This document shows, one piece after another, positions 1 to 11,652 of a DNA stretch of 64,000 bases. Source of the DNA: Sanguibacter antarcticus. GTDB lineage: Bacteria; Actinomycetota; Actinomycetes; Actinomycetales; Cellulomonadaceae. The notes beneath the pieces were generated by a model, which saw nothing but the letters and a program-made list of their open reading frames with translations, made no database searches and had not been told where the DNA came from. The number at the start of each line of letters is the position of its first letter. Within the stretch, counting starts at the first letter, position 1. Position numbers and translations under genes: made by a program. Location: contig NZ_PDJG01000001.1 of the NCBI RefSeq assembly GCF_002564005.1, forward strand, positions 1,426,001-1,490,000. Direction: 5' to 3'.

Positions 1-1815
1 GCCCGCGCGCGACGTTGCGACGTGCGGTGTCGAGAAGCGTCACCAGAAGGTTCGTGCGCATCTCGTTCTTCTCGGCAGACATCGGGTTCGCCAGGACGAG
101 GGCGGTCCGCCGCGCGTCGTCGGGTGCAAGACCGAGCTCGTCGTGCTGCGCTCGACCGACGAACGGGTAGCTCAACGTCTCGACGTACCCGTCCTCAGCC
201 AGAGCGCGCGCGACGCTCCGACGGACCCGCTGGTTCGAGGTCAGGCCCCGCCCGGCTGGCGCAGCAGGAAGGATCGACGGGATCGCGTCGTACCCGACGA
301 GCCGCGCGACCTCCTCGACGAGCTCAGCAGAACCGACGAGGTCCGACCTCCAGCTCGGTGCCACGACGTCGACGAGACGCGGCTCGCCGGCGACCGGCGC
401 GACCTCGCACCCGATCTCCGTGAGGACCGTACGCACCTGGTCCGGCGTGTACGCGACACCGACGAGACGTTCAGGCTCGTCCAGCGCAAACCGGATCGTC
501 GTTGCTGGCAGCACCACGTCGAGCACGCTCACAGCGTCGTCGGCCGTGCCACCACCGAGCTCGACGAGGAGCTCTACGACACGCTGGGCGGCTACTGCCG
601 CCAGCCGTGGATCGACACCGCGCTCGAACCTCTTCGCGGCTTCGCTCGGCAGCTTGTGCCGACGTGCCGTGCGGGCGACAGAGATGGGATCGAAGTGGGC
701 GGCCTCGACGAGCACGTCCGTCGTCGCGGCCGTGACCTCGGTCTCGGCACCACCCATGACGCCTGCCAGGCCGAGGACCCGGGCACCGCGGTCGCCGGAC
801 GGGCTGTCGGTGATGAGGAGGTCCTCAGGGCTCAGGGCCCTGTCCGCACCGTCGAGCGTCACCAGGCGTTCACCCTCGACAGCCCGGCGGACGACGACAG
901 GTTCGGCCACGGTCGCCAGGTCGTAGGCGTGCAGCGGCTGCCCGAGATCGAGCATGACGTAGTTCGTCACGTCGACGGCGAGCGAGATCGGCCGCATCCC
1001 GGCCTGGGCGAGCCGACGCTGCATCCAGGCCGGCGAAGGAGCGGACGCGGCAACACCCCGGACGATACGGGTGACGAACGCGTCGCACCCGGTGATCCCG
1101 TTGACCGGACCGTCGTCCGAGACCTCTACGCGGAACCCGGTCGCCGTCGCTGCAGGGACCGCTGCCGTCGGCAGACCACGGTCGGTGAACGCTGCACCCG
1201 TCGAGTGTGCGTACTCACGGGCGACCCCTCGCATCGAGAAGCAGTATCCCCGGTCCGGCGTGACGTTGATCTCGAGGACCTCTTCGTCGAGCCCCAGCAG
1301 CGCGAGCGCGTCCGCGCCCGGCGTCACGTCGTGCCCCGTCGCCGCAGAGTAGCCGAGCCGCTCCAAGACGATGATCCCGTCGTGGTCGTCGCCCAGCCCG
1401 AGCTCGCTCTGGGAGCAGATCATCCCGTCCGACAGGTGTCCGTACGTCTTGCGTGACGCGATCGGGAACGGTCCAGGAAGCACCGCACCGGACAGCGCGA
1501 CGACGACGAGGTCGTCGACGACGAAGTTGTGCGCACCGCAGACGATCCCGCGCGGGACCGTCGGCAGGCCAGAGTCGTCGAGGACGTTGTGCCCGCCGAC
1601 GTCGACCTGGCACCAGTTGATGACCTTGCCGTTCTTCTGAGGCTCCTTCTCGAGCGAGACGATCCGTCCGACGACGAGCGGTCCCGTGACGCCGCTCGAC
1701 CGGACCCCCTCCTCCTCGAGCCCCACCCGCACGAGCGCGGCGGCCAGCTCTGTCGCGGTCAGGCCCACGGGCAGCTCGACGTGCTCTCCGAGCCAGGAGA
1801 GTGCGATGTTCGGCA

Positions 1816-1816
<1 letters not shown>
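1..1816 (-). CDS. pheT: Phenylalanine-tRNA ligase beta subunit, C-terminus beyond window
   Basis: This is the large subunit of the alpha2-beta2 enzyme that charges tRNA-Phe in the cytoplasm. Translation from an ATG at 1816 gives 605 residues with no stop before base 1, against roughly 800-850 for the family, so the C-terminal catalytic-like and anticodon-binding parts are outside. The N-terminus MPNIALSWLGEHVELP, the tRNA-binding OB region (KVINWCQVDVG near residue 60) and the B3/B4 editing region are readable. The start shares one base with the pheS stop (TGATG), so the two subunits are translationally coupled. Confidence 0.95.
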
Positions 1817-4340
<2,524 letters not shown>

Positions 4341-4348
4341 CGTCGCTC

Positions 4349-5209
4349 CTAGCGCTGAGCGCGAGCGCTGGCGTACAGGCAGACCGTGGCCGCCGTCGCG
4401 AGGTTGAGCGACTCGGCCTTGCCGCGGAGCGGCACCCGGACGACGGCGTCGGCGAGAGCACGCTCGTCCGCGCGCAGGCCCCAGGCCTCGTTCCCGAACA
4501 CCCAGGCCGTCGCGCCGGCCAGGTCCGGGGTCCCTGCGGCCCGGCGACCGTCCGGACCTGCGACGTCGAGGAGGTCGTCGAGATCGAGGTCACCCGACCC
4601 GTCGGCGGCCAGCACCAGGAGCCCGTTCGCCTGCAGCGCCCCCACGAGCGCGCTCACGGTGATCCCGGTCAGGACAGGCAGGTGGAACAGCGACCCTGCA
4701 GTCGACCGGACGACCTTGGGGTTGTAGATGTCGACGCTCTCGCCGGCGAGCACCACGAGGTCAGCACCGGCGGCGTCCGCCGCACGGATCACGGTTCCCG
4801 CGTTCCCAGGGTCGCGAACGTTCGAGAGCACCGCGACCAGGCGCGGGGCCGTGCGCAGCTGCTCCAGAAGGAGGTGCTCTGTGCTGCCGGTCCCTGCGGT
4901 CGTCGCGCTCTGCTCCACCACCGCGAGAATCCCCTGTGCGTCGGGGCTCATCGCTGCGAGCACCTCGTCGCTCACACGATGCACGCGGAGGTCGAGGGCG
5001 CGCGCGCTGCCGGTGATCTCGTCGTAGCGCGCGTCGGCCGCAGCCGAGACGTACACGTCGCGGATCCGTGCAGGAACGAACGCGACCGCCTCACGTACAC
5101 CCTGCGGTCCCTCGACGAGGAACCTGTTGGTCCGGGAACGCGCAGAACGCCCGGCCAACGACCGTACCGACCGCACCCGCTCACTGCGGGAGTTCGTCAG
5201 CTCAGTCAT
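4349..5209 (-). CDS. TrmH/SpoU-family RNA 2'-O-methyltransferase
   Basis: A 286-residue SPOUT methyltransferase that uses SAM to methylate ribose 2'-OH in rRNA or tRNA. The three SpoU motifs are clear: NVRDPGNAGTVIRAADAAGA (motif 1), WVFGNEAWGL (motif 2) and VPLRGKAESLNLATAATV (motif 3), preceded by an N-terminal substrate-binding domain (RFLVEGPQGVREA). The start at MTELTNS (5209) is chosen because the 50-codon upstream extension overlaps rplT. Position downstream of infC-rpmI-rplT and before pheS matches the actinobacterial tsnR-like gene. The exact target nucleotide is unknown. Confidence 0.9.
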   Translation of the reverse strand: MTELTNSRSERVRSVRSLAGRSARSRTNRFLVEGPQGVREAVAFVPARIRDVYVSAAADARYDEITGSARALDLRVHRVSDEVLAAMSPDAQGILAVVEQSATTAGTGSTEHLLLEQLRTAPRLVAVLSNVRDPGNAGTVIRAADAAGADLVVLAGESVDIYNPKVVRSTAGSLFHLPVLTGITVSALVGALQANGLLVLAADGSGDLDLDDLLDVAGPDGRRAAGTPDLAGATAWVFGNEAWGLRADERALADAVVRVPLRGKAESLNLATAATVCLYASARAQR

Positions 5210-5279
5210 CGTCCGGGCGTCCTGGAAGTCTGTCGTGGTCCGGCACAGCGACGAGCGCCGTGACCGTGCAACGACTGGC

Positions 5280-5666
5280 TCAGGCTGCGTTCCTGGGGGC
5301 GTTGACGTCCTCAGGGAGAGCAGCCTTGGCGACCTTGACGAGCGCGTTGAACGCTGCAACGTCGCTCACAGCGAGCTCAGCGAGCACGCGACGGTCGACC
5401 TCGACACCAGCAGCCTTGAGGCCCTGGATGAGACGGTTGTATGTCATTCCCTCGGCGCGGGCCGCAGCGTTGATGCGCTGGATCCACAGCTTCCGGAAGT
5501 CTCCCTTGCGGGCCTTGCGGTCACGGTAGGAGTAGACGAGGGAGTGAGTGACCTGCTCCTTCGCCTTGCGGTAGAGACGCGAGCGCTGACCGCGGTAGCC
5601 GCTGGCGCGCTCGAGTGTTGTACGACGCTTCTTCTGGGCGTTGACCGCCCGCTTCACGCGTGCCAC
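5280..5666 (-). CDS. rplT: 50S ribosomal protein L20
   Basis: A 128-residue basic protein of the large subunit, required early in 50S assembly. The N-terminus [20 protein letters not shown] and the [21 protein letters not shown] region are typical. The start is GTG with an AAGGAG site. The string AGGAGCATCAC directly before this GTG is identical to the one before the AUC start of infC, an unusual repeat within one operon. It is the third gene of infC-rpmI-rplT. Confidence 0.97.
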   Translation of the reverse strand: MARVKRAVNAQKKRRTTLERASGYRGQRSRLYRKAKEQVTHSLVYSYRDRKARKGDFRKLWIQRINAAARAEGMTYNRLIQGLKAAGVEVDRRVLAELAVSDVAAFNALVKVAKAALPEDVNAPRNAA

Positions 5667-5735
5667 GTGATGCTCCTTGCAGTTAGGGGCTGGATGGTGG
5701 TCCGTCGACCGAGCCGCGAGGCCCGGTCAGGTGGG

Positions 5736-5930
5736 TCACTTACCGAGCAGCTTCTTGATCTTCTTGACGTCGGCAGCGTTGACAACCTGGTCGGAGGACA
5801 GACGGCGGGTGCGCCGGCTCGACTTGTGCTCGAGCAGGTGACGCATGCCAGCCTGCTCGCGCATGATCTTTCCACCGCCGGTGGTGCGGAACCGCTTCTT
5901 GGCGCCGGAGTGAGTCTTGTTCTTCGGCAT
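5736..5930 (-). CDS. rpmI: 50S ribosomal protein L35
   Basis: A 64-residue ribosomal protein with the conserved start [21 protein letters not shown] and C-terminal [21 protein letters not shown]. The start at 5930 is the family start; the frame is open 12 codons further upstream, but those codons have no similarity to L35. GGAGAAG lies about 10 nt upstream. It sits between infC and rplT as in nearly all bacteria. Confidence 0.97.
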   Translation of the reverse strand: MPKNKTHSGAKKRFRTTGGGKIMREQAGMRHLLEHKSSRRTRRLSSDQVVNAADVKKIKKLLGK

Positions 5931-6053
5931 GGCTGCCGCTTCTCCTTGGGTCTGGTCAGGCGTCACGTTCGATGCTTGACGTATGTCGGGCTGGGACCGG
6001 TAGGTGCCAGCTCGGTGAGGTCTAGGACCTCTCCAGGTGGTCGTGGTGCTGTG

Positions 6054-7025
6054 CTACTCGCTCTTCTTCGGAGCGGGCTTCGCAGCAGGTCGCGGGGTGG
6101 CTGGCTTGGGCGTCGCCTGCTTGGGCATCGCCGTGGGCTTGGCCATCGGCCGCGGGGTGGCTGGCTTCGGCGTCGCAGGCTTCGGTGCTGGCACCTTCGC
6201 GCTCGGTGCTGCCTTCGCGGCCGGCGCCGTCTTGTCGACCGGTGCAGCCTTCTGCGCAGGCGCAGCAGCCTTGACCGGAGCAGCCTTCTCGGCAGGAGCC
6301 TCGGCGACGACCGGTTCGGGCGTCGGCTCAGGCTCTGCTGGAGCTACCGGGGCAGGCTCAGCCGCTACCTGCGCCTGTGCTTCGAGGACCTGGGTCTCGA
6401 AGTCGGGCCGGTCCGCAGCCTGGTCCGAGTCGTCCTCGGCCGGGCGCTCGGTGCGCTCCGGCTTGGTCGGCTGGGTCTCCTGCGTGCGTCGACGCTGCTC
6501 GCTCTTGGCGTCAGCCTTCTTCTTCGTCGGGCCGAGCACCATGATCATGTTGCGCCCGTCCTGCTTGGGCATGCTCTCGATGAAACCGAGCTCGACGACG
6601 TCCTCAGCAAGACGCTGCAGAAGACGCACGCCCATCTCAGGACGAGACTGCTCGCGCCCACGGAACATGATCATGACCTTGACCTTGTCGCCGGCGCTGA
6701 GGAAGCGCTCGACGTGGCCCTTCTTGGTCCCGTAGTCGTGCGGGTCGATCTTGAGACGGAAGCGGATCTCCTTGAGGACGGTGTTCGCCTGGTTGCGGCG
6801 CGCCTCACGGGCCTTCATGTCCGACTCGTACTTGAACTTCCCGAAGTCCATGAGCTTGCACACCGGCGGGCGTGCGTCAGGGGCGACCTCGACCAGATCG
6901 AGATCAGCGTCCTGGGCAAGGCTCAGGGCGACCTCAATGCGGACGACGCCGACCTGCTCCCCACCTGGGCCGACGAGTCGGACCTCGGGGACGCGGATCC
7001 GATCGTTGATGCGAGGCTCGCTGAT
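6054..7025 (-). CDS. infC: Translation initiation factor IF-3 with long C-terminal tail, AUC start
   Basis: IF-3 binds the 30S subunit and checks the start codon. The predicted product is 323 residues: N-domain beginning [20 protein letters not shown], linker [18 protein letters not shown]-domain, then about 140 Pro/Ala/Lys-rich residues beyond the usual length of about 180. No ATG, GTG or TTG exists in frame between the upstream stop (7035-7037) and the linker. The family N-terminus begins at an ATC codon (7023-7025) with AGGAG six nt before it, so AUC initiation is inferred. This is a known hallmark of infC and supports self-regulation by IF-3. Confidence 0.93.
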   Translation of the reverse strand: MSEPRINDRIRVPEVRLVGPGGEQVGVVRIEVALSLAQDADLDLVEVAPDARPPVCKLMDFGKFKYESDMKAREARRNQANTVLKEIRFRLKIDPHDYGTKKGHVERFLSAGDKVKVMIMFRGREQSRPEMGVRLLQRLAEDVVELGFIESMPKQDGRNMIMVLGPTKKKADAKSEQRRRTQETQPTKPERTERPAEDDSDQAADRPDFETQVLEAQAQVAAEPAPVAPAEPEPTPEPVVAEAPAEKAAPVKAAAPAQKAAPVDKTAPAAKAAPSAKVPAPKPATPKPATPRPMAKPTAMPKQATPKPATPRPAAKPAPKKSE

Positions 7026-7065
7026 GTGATGCTCCTAAACACTCGGTAGCTGGTCCGTCGGGAAT

Positions 7066-7102
7066 GAGAAAGGCCCCCATCCCTGAGCGCAGGGTGGAGG
7101 CC
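7066..7102 (-). terminator. Attenuator-like hairpin in the infC leader
   Basis: On the minus strand GGCC...CCACCCT pairs across a 6-nt loop with AGGG...GGGGGCC, with one mismatch and one bulge, and is followed by TTTCTC. It lies about 40 nt upstream of the infC start codon and downstream of any plausible promoter, so it could end transcription prematurely. Whether it is conditional is not shown by the sequence. Confidence 0.5.
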
Positions 7103-7160
7103 ATCACATCCGACGAACGCACTGCTCCGCTCACACATCACGCGAGGCACTGCTGCTCAC

Positions 7161-7188
7161 GTCCGCGGATCGTCGAGACTCCGCGGAC
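7161..7188. repeat. Perfect inverted repeat in the infC leader region
   Basis: GTCCGCGGA and TCCGCGGAC flank a 10-base loop, giving a strong 9-bp stem in the presumed 5' untranslated region of infC. It might be a second leader structure that competes with the attenuator hairpin at 7066-7102. The rest of the 7037-7488 gap holds no convincing gene; I could not place a good promoter. Confidence 0.4.
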
Positions 7189-7488
7189 AACTCGGACCGG
7201 ACCCGGACTCTGCTGTCACTTGCGTGAGCGATCGAGACTCGGGTGGGATGAAATCCACTTGCGCACCTGTGGTCGCGCTGCGCTGTCACCAGAGAAAAGA
7301 TCTACTGACGACTACACGAGCAGCAAACACAAGTCGGTCGACTGATGACTCTACCACCCGTTCACCGAGATGCTCGACACGGCATTGCACCCCCGGGGCT
7401 ACATCGCCGACCTCGACCTCGGAACGTCTGTAGCGACCTGCTCGCTGGTCGCCGTTCAGCCACGCACACATTTTCATGGAGTTGATCG

Positions 7489-7510
7489 AATCCTGGACTC
7501 ATTCCAGATT
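7489..7510. promoter_or_regulatory. Candidate operator of the Fur-family gene
   Basis: AATCCTGGA-CTCAT-TCCAGATT is a near-perfect dyad (one extra base in the left arm) ending 18 bp before the ATG of the Fur-family regulator. Fur proteins bind AT-rich dyads and the catalase-linked members usually repress themselves and the catalase. The assignment rests only on symmetry and position. Confidence 0.35.
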
Positions 7511-7528
7511 GCATGCTTTGATGAAGTC

Positions 7529-7957
7529 ATGACAATCGCCCCGTTCGACGTCGAGCTCCGCTCGGCAGGACTGCGCGTGACCGCAACCCGGCTGGCGGTC
7601 CTCGAGGCCGTCAGCCGTCACCCTCACGCGGACGTCGAGCACGTCGTCGCGGCCGTCCGCGCTGCCATCGGCACCGCTTCGGTCCAGGCGGTCTACGACA
7701 TCCTCGCGGCGCTGGCAGCCGCGGGCCTCGTCCGTCGGATCGAGCCGGCCGGGCACCCAGCCCGCTACGAGCGTCGGGTCGGCGACAACCACCACCACAT
7801 CGTGTGCCGTCGGTGCGGAGCCCTCGAAGACGTGGACTGCACCATCGGGCACGCCCCCTGCATCACACCCACGACCGACCACGGCTTCACCATCGACGAG
7901 GCCGAGGTCACCTTCTGGGGGCTCTGCCCCCACTGTCGAGCACGCAGCATGCCGTGA
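7529..7957 (+). CDS. Fur-family transcriptional repressor, catalase-linked
   Basis: A 142-residue winged-helix metalloregulator. Residues 8-80 form the DNA-binding domain ([25 protein letters not shown]). The dimerisation and metal domain follows, with the His cluster [12 protein letters not shown] and a second Cys pair CPHC that together suit a structural zinc site. The ATG at 7529 fits the family N-terminus; the frame opens earlier without homology. The catalase starts 71 bp downstream, so the pair resembles CatR/FurA systems in which peroxide oxidation or metal loss relieves repression. Peroxide rather than iron sensing is inferred from this linkage. Confidence 0.88.
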   Translation: MTIAPFDVELRSAGLRVTATRLAVLEAVSRHPHADVEHVVAAVRAAIGTASVQAVYDILAALAAAGLVRRIEPAGHPARYERRVGDNHHHIVCRRCGALEDVDCTIGHAPCITPTTDHGFTIDEAEVTFWGLCPHCRARSMP

Positions 7958-8028
7958 GCGTGCACGCCTGCCGTCCTGATCTTCTCGACCACGAGCACCC
8001 ATCGTCCGACCACACCAAGGAGACACCT

Positions 8029-9522
8029 GTGACTGACAACTTCACGACCAGCCAGACGGGGGCGCCCGTCCCGAGCGACGAGCACTCCCTCACCGCGGGT
8101 CCCGACGGTGCGACGGCGCTCCACGACCGCTACCTCGTCGAGAAGCTCGCGCAGTTCAACCGCGAGCGCATCCCGGAGCGCATCGTCCACGCCAAGGGCG
8201 GCGGGGCGTTCGGCACCTTCGAGGTCACCGGCGACGTCTCTCGCTACACGCGCGCAGCCGTCTTCCAGCCTGGCGCCACAACCGAGACGCTCCAGCGCTT
8301 CTCCAGCGTCGCCGGCGAGCAAGGCAGCCCCGACACCTGGCGCGACGTCCGTGGGTTCTCGGTGAAGTTCTACACGACCGAAGGCAACTACGACATCGTC
8401 GGGAACAACACCCCGGTGTTCTTCATCCGCGACGGCATCAAGTTCCCCGACTTCATCCACTCCCAGAAGCGTCTGCCGGGCTCCGGGCTCCGCGACGCCG
8501 ACATGCAGTGGGACTTCTGGACCCTGTCGCCCGAGTCGGCGCACCAGGTCACCTACCTCATGGGCGACCGCGGGCTTCCCCGCTCGTGGCGCGAGATGCC
8601 CGGCTTCGGCTCGCACACGTACCAGTGGATCAATGCCGAGGGCGAGCGGTTCTGGGTCAAGTACCACTTCACCTCGAACCAGGGCAACGTCGAGATGGAG
8701 GGCTCTGAGGCCGAGCTCATCGCCGGCGGGGACGCCGACTACTACCGTCGCGACCTCTACGAGGCCATCGAGTCGGGCGACTTCCCGTCCTGGGACGTCC
8801 ACGTCCAGGTGATGCCGTACGAAGAGGGCAAGACCTACCGCTTCAACCCCTTCGACGTCACGAAGGTCTGGCCGCACTCCGACTACCCCCTCATCAAGGT
8901 CGGGACGCACACGCTCAACCGCAACCCGGAGAACTTCTTCGCACAGATCGAGCAGGCGGCGTTCTCCCCGGCGAACCTCGTCCCGGGCATCGACGCGAGC
9001 CCGGACAAGATGCTCATGGCGCGCATCTTCTCCTACCCCGACGCTCAGCGGTACCGCGTCGGCACCAACTACAACCAGCTGCCGGTCAACGCGCCCAAGG
9101 CCCCGGTGCACAACTATTCGCAGGACGGCGCACAGCGTCACCACTTCAGCTCGGCGACGACGCCCGTCTACGCACCGAACTCCAAGGGTGGTCCCGTCGC
9201 AGACGAGGCCCGAGCCGGTGCAGGCAGCTGGGAGCAGGACGGCGAGCTCGTCCGCGCCGCAGCGACCCTGCGCGCTGACGACTCGGACTTCGGCCAGGCG
9301 GGAGCCCTCTACCGAGACGTGTTCGACGACGCGGCGAAGGCCCGCTTCCTCGAGACCCTCACCGGCGCCGTCGGAGGCGTCACGACGCCAGAGATCCGTG
9401 AGCGTGCGATCTGGTACTGGACGAGCGTCGACGAGACGCTCGGCGCCCAGCTGCGGGCCAACCTCGAGAGCCCGGCCCAGACCGCGAACGAGTCGGCCGA
9501 GCCCGTCGGCGTCGGCGAGTAG
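8029..9522 (+). CDS. katA: Monofunctional haem catalase
   Basis: Converts hydrogen peroxide to water and oxygen. The 497-residue length fits small-subunit (clade 3) catalases. Visible features are the catalytic His54 ([13 protein letters not shown]), Asn127 ([12 protein letters not shown]), and the haem-ligand Tyr336 in [12 protein letters not shown]. The C-terminal catalase-related domain is present. The GTG start is preceded by AAGGAG at spacing 6. No signal peptide is seen, so it is cytoplasmic. It follows the Fur-family gene and ends at a strong hairpin, forming a two-gene peroxide defence unit. Confidence 0.95.
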   Translation: MTDNFTTSQTGAPVPSDEHSLTAGPDGATALHDRYLVEKLAQFNRERIPERIVHAKGGGAFGTFEVTGDVSRYTRAAVFQPGATTETLQRFSSVAGEQGSPDTWRDVRGFSVKFYTTEGNYDIVGNNTPVFFIRDGIKFPDFIHSQKRLPGSGLRDADMQWDFWTLSPESAHQVTYLMGDRGLPRSWREMPGFGSHTYQWINAEGERFWVKYHFTSNQGNVEMEGSEAELIAGGDADYYRRDLYEAIESGDFPSWDVHVQVMPYEEGKTYRFNPFDVTKVWPHSDYPLIKVGTHTLNRNPENFFAQIEQAAFSPANLVPGIDASPDKMLMARIFSYPDAQRYRVGTNYNQLPVNAPKAPVHNYSQDGAQRHHFSSATTPVYAPNSKGGPVADEARAGAGSWEQDGELVRAAATLRADDSDFGQAGALYRDVFDDAAKARFLETLTGAVGGVTTPEIRERAIWYWTSVDETLGAQLRANLESPAQTANESAEPVGVGE

Positions 9523-9547
9523 CTCCTCCGTCGCTCCACGAGCGTGA

Positions 9548-9584
9548 CTGCAGGACCGGCATCCGCGCGGTGCCGGTCCTGCAG
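9548..9584 (+). terminator. Hairpin after the catalase gene
   Basis: A perfect 14-bp stem (CTGCAGGACCGGCA and its complement) with a 9-base loop lies 26 bp after the katA stop. No U-tract follows, which is common for terminators in high-GC actinobacteria. Confidence 0.65.
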
Positions 9585-9616
9585 CCGTCATCACCACATG
9601 TTCACCCAGAAGTCCG

Positions 9617-9633
9617 TATTGTTTGTGACAATA
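9617..9633. promoter_or_regulatory. Dyad upstream of the DUF1844 gene
   Basis: TATTGT-TTGTG-ACAATA is a perfect 6-bp inverted repeat in an AT-rich patch, 5 bp before the ATG of the DUF1844 gene. It could be an operator overlapping the ribosome-binding region or part of a promoter. No known consensus is claimed. Confidence 0.3.
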
Positions 9634-9638
9634 GGACC

Positions 9639-10013
9639 ATGACGTCTGAGACCAGCCACGAAGTCCCCGCCGCCGAGCGTCTCGCACCGCAGGCCGTCCG
9701 CGACATCGCGGACGTCGCCGCCGTGGAGGTCATCACGACCGCGGCGGTCCACCTCATGAGCGCCGCTGCCGTCAAGTGCGGCCTCGCCGACGAGGAGAAC
9801 GCGGCAGACCACCTCGACCTCGACGAGGCTCGCAAGCTCATCTCCGCTCTCGCTGCGCTCGTCACGACGGCTGCACCGGACATCGGCAACCAGCATGCCC
9901 GATCCCTCCGGGACGGCCTGCGCTCGCTCCAGCTCGCGTTCCGCGAAGCGTCGATCTACCCCGACGCTCCGGGTGAGGGGCCGGGCGAGAAGTTCACCGG
10001 AGCCGTGAGTTGA
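9639..10013 (+). CDS. DUF1844 family protein
   Basis: A 124-residue small helical protein, with the core DIADVAAVEVITTAAVHLMSAAAVKCGLADE and a central DLDEARKLISALAALVTTAAPDIG typical of DUF1844. The function is unknown. In many actinobacteria this gene lies next to infC and sseB; here the Fur-katA pair sits between it and infC. It has no signal peptide or clear membrane segment. Its stop codon overlaps the TTG start of the next gene, so the three genes 9639-11634 are probably one operon. Confidence 0.75.
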   Translation: MTSETSHEVPAAERLAPQAVRDIADVAAVEVITTAAVHLMSAAAVKCGLADEENAADHLDLDEARKLISALAALVTTAAPDIGNQHARSLRDGLRSLQLAFREASIYPDAPGEGPGEKFTGAVS

Positions 10014-10879
10014 CCGGAACAGCGCCCGAGGACGCTCCCCGCCCTCTCACCGACGACGCGACCAGAGCCGACACGGAACCAGATCGGCATGCTGCCGCTC
10101 CTCCCGTTCCTGCGTCGATCGAGACCGTGGCCATGCCGGTCCTCGAGCCATACCCGGCTGCTCCCCGGCCGTCCTTCGACGTCCCTGCGTTCGCACCCGT
10201 CTCGGTGCACACCCCTGTCGTTCTCCAGCGAGTCAGCACACCCGTCGGCGTGCCGCACGCCGTCGACAGCGAGAACACGACGGCGCGCCACGCCGGAGGA
10301 GACGCGGCACACGGATCGACCGACCGGTCCCTGCCTGGTTCGCACACCTCGGCTCACACCTACCGTGCGCCGCGCAGTCGAGGCGCAGCGATCATCGTGC
10401 TCTCGTTCGCGCTTGCCCTCGCCGTCGGAGTCGGCACCTACCTGGCGATCCTCTCGAACCAGTGGGAGGCCCGCAGCAGCGAGTGGGAAGCACAGTCGCG
10501 AGACCTCGGAGGCGAGGTCGCCGACCTCACCGGGGACGTCGCCGGCATGACGTCTGAGCTGTCGATCGTCCGCGACCAGCTCGCTACCGCCCAGACGCGG
10601 ATCACCGAGCTCGCAGACGAGAAGGCCCAGGTCGGCGACGACCGGGAGAGCCAGAAGATTCTCGCCAACGACGTCCAAGAGGTGGCCCAGACCGCCCTCA
10701 ACGTCTCAGCGTCCCTCGGTGACTGCGTCACTGCTCAGAACACCGTCATGGGATACCTCGCGGCTCCCGACACGACGACGCCCGAGATCATCCAGACGGC
10801 TGCCACCCAGGCCGACACCGTCTGCGCGGCAGCCGTCGACGACTACAACTCGCTCCAGCGCGACCTGTCGGCCTCATGA
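10010..10879 (+). CDS. Single-pass membrane protein with extracytoplasmic coiled coil, function unknown
   Basis: The predicted 289-residue product has a Pro/Ala-rich cytoplasmic part of about 125 residues, one membrane helix (GAAIIVLSFALALAVGVGTY near 128-147), and then a coiled-coil stretch of about 80 residues rich in heptads (EAQSRDLGGEVADLTGDVAG). The C-terminal region contains two cysteines. I do not recognise a family. TTG is taken as the start because it overlaps the DUF1844 stop and has GGAG 7 nt upstream; the next ATG is at 10133. The ATGA overlap with the protease gene suggests joint function at the membrane. Confidence 0.7.
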   Translation: MTGTAPEDAPRPLTDDATRADTEPDRHAAAPPVPASIETVAMPVLEPYPAAPRPSFDVPAFAPVSVHTPVVLQRVSTPVGVPHAVDSENTTARHAGGDAAHGSTDRSLPGSHTSAHTYRAPRSRGAAIIVLSFALALAVGVGTYLAILSNQWEARSSEWEAQSRDLGGEVADLTGDVAGMTSELSIVRDQLATAQTRITELADEKAQVGDDRESQKILANDVQEVAQTALNVSASLGDCVTAQNTVMGYLAAPDTTTPEIIQTAATQADTVCAAAVDDYNSLQRDLSAS

Positions 10880-11634
10880 GGACCGTCGGCAGCCAGCCGC
10901 TACGTCGGCTCCAGACCCTGGGGCTCGGGCTCGTCGCGACAGCACTCGTCATGACCGGCTGCGCCGTCGTCCCCGACTTCCCCGGACCGATGCCGACCTC
11001 CGTCGTTCCCGCCGAAGGATCCGGGACCGCACCCGTCAACCCCGGGAACCTCTCCCCCGACGGCTTCGACTCGGCCATGCGCATGGCCGTACGGATCCGC
11101 AACGTCAGCTGCGACGACGTCATCCGCGGTACCGGCTTCGCCATCGATGCCCGGACGCTCATCACGAACAAGCACGTGGTGGAAGGCAACCAAGACATCC
11201 AGCTGAGCACGTACGACGGGCGTGACGTCGACGTCACCACGTCGGGCACCGCCGCGCTCGCCGACCTCGCCGTCGTGCGGACCGCCGAGGACCTCGACGC
11301 CTATCCTGAGCTCGCTGAAGCCGACCCGAAGCCCGGTGACTCGGTCACCGTCGTCGGCTACCCGAACGGTGGGGCGCTCAAGGCGACGAACGGGACCGTG
11401 CTGGAGTACACGTCCGACCCGCTCAACGAGAACCTCGGGCAGGTGCTCCTCACCGATGCGCCCGTCGAGCCCGGAAGCTCGGGATCTGCGGCCCTCGACC
11501 CGGACGGCAAGGTCATCGGCGTCGTCTACGCGAAGAACTCGAACGGGCTCAGCTACCTCGTTCCGGTGACCACCCTGCGCGACCTGCTCGCTGACGAAGC
11601 AGGATTCGTCGCAGCCCCCGAGCCCGTCTGCTGA
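10876..11634 (+). CDS. Trypsin-like serine protease, predicted lipoprotein
   Basis: A 252-residue secreted lipoprotein. The N-terminus has a twin-Arg-containing hydrophobic signal and a lipobox VMTGC with the acylated Cys at residue 29. The catalytic triad of a chymotrypsin-fold protease is readable: His100 in LITNKHVV, Asp130 in ADLAVV and Ser202 in EPGSSGSA. No PDZ domain follows, so it differs from HtrA proteases. It overlaps the coiled-coil membrane protein gene by 4 nt (ATGA), suggesting that the two act together on the outside of the membrane. The substrate is unknown. Confidence 0.85.
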   Translation: MRTVGSQPLRRLQTLGLGLVATALVMTGCAVVPDFPGPMPTSVVPAEGSGTAPVNPGNLSPDGFDSAMRMAVRIRNVSCDDVIRGTGFAIDARTLITNKHVVEGNQDIQLSTYDGRDVDVTTSGTAALADLAVVRTAEDLDAYPELAEADPKPGDSVTVVGYPNGGALKATNGTVLEYTSDPLNENLGQVLLTDAPVEPGSSGSAALDPDGKVIGVVYAKNSNGLSYLVPVTTLRDLLADEAGFVAAPEPVC

Positions 11635-11652
11635 CTCCCCCGGTCGGCGTGC

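Noticed and set aside
5127..7049. 640-codon plus-strand open frame
   Set aside because: It runs opposite to four clear genes (methyltransferase start, rplT, rpmI, infC) and has no recognisable domain.
7765..9687. 640-codon minus-strand open frame
   Set aside because: Antisense to katA, rich in Arg, Val and Asp, with no domain; typical of high-GC shadow frames.
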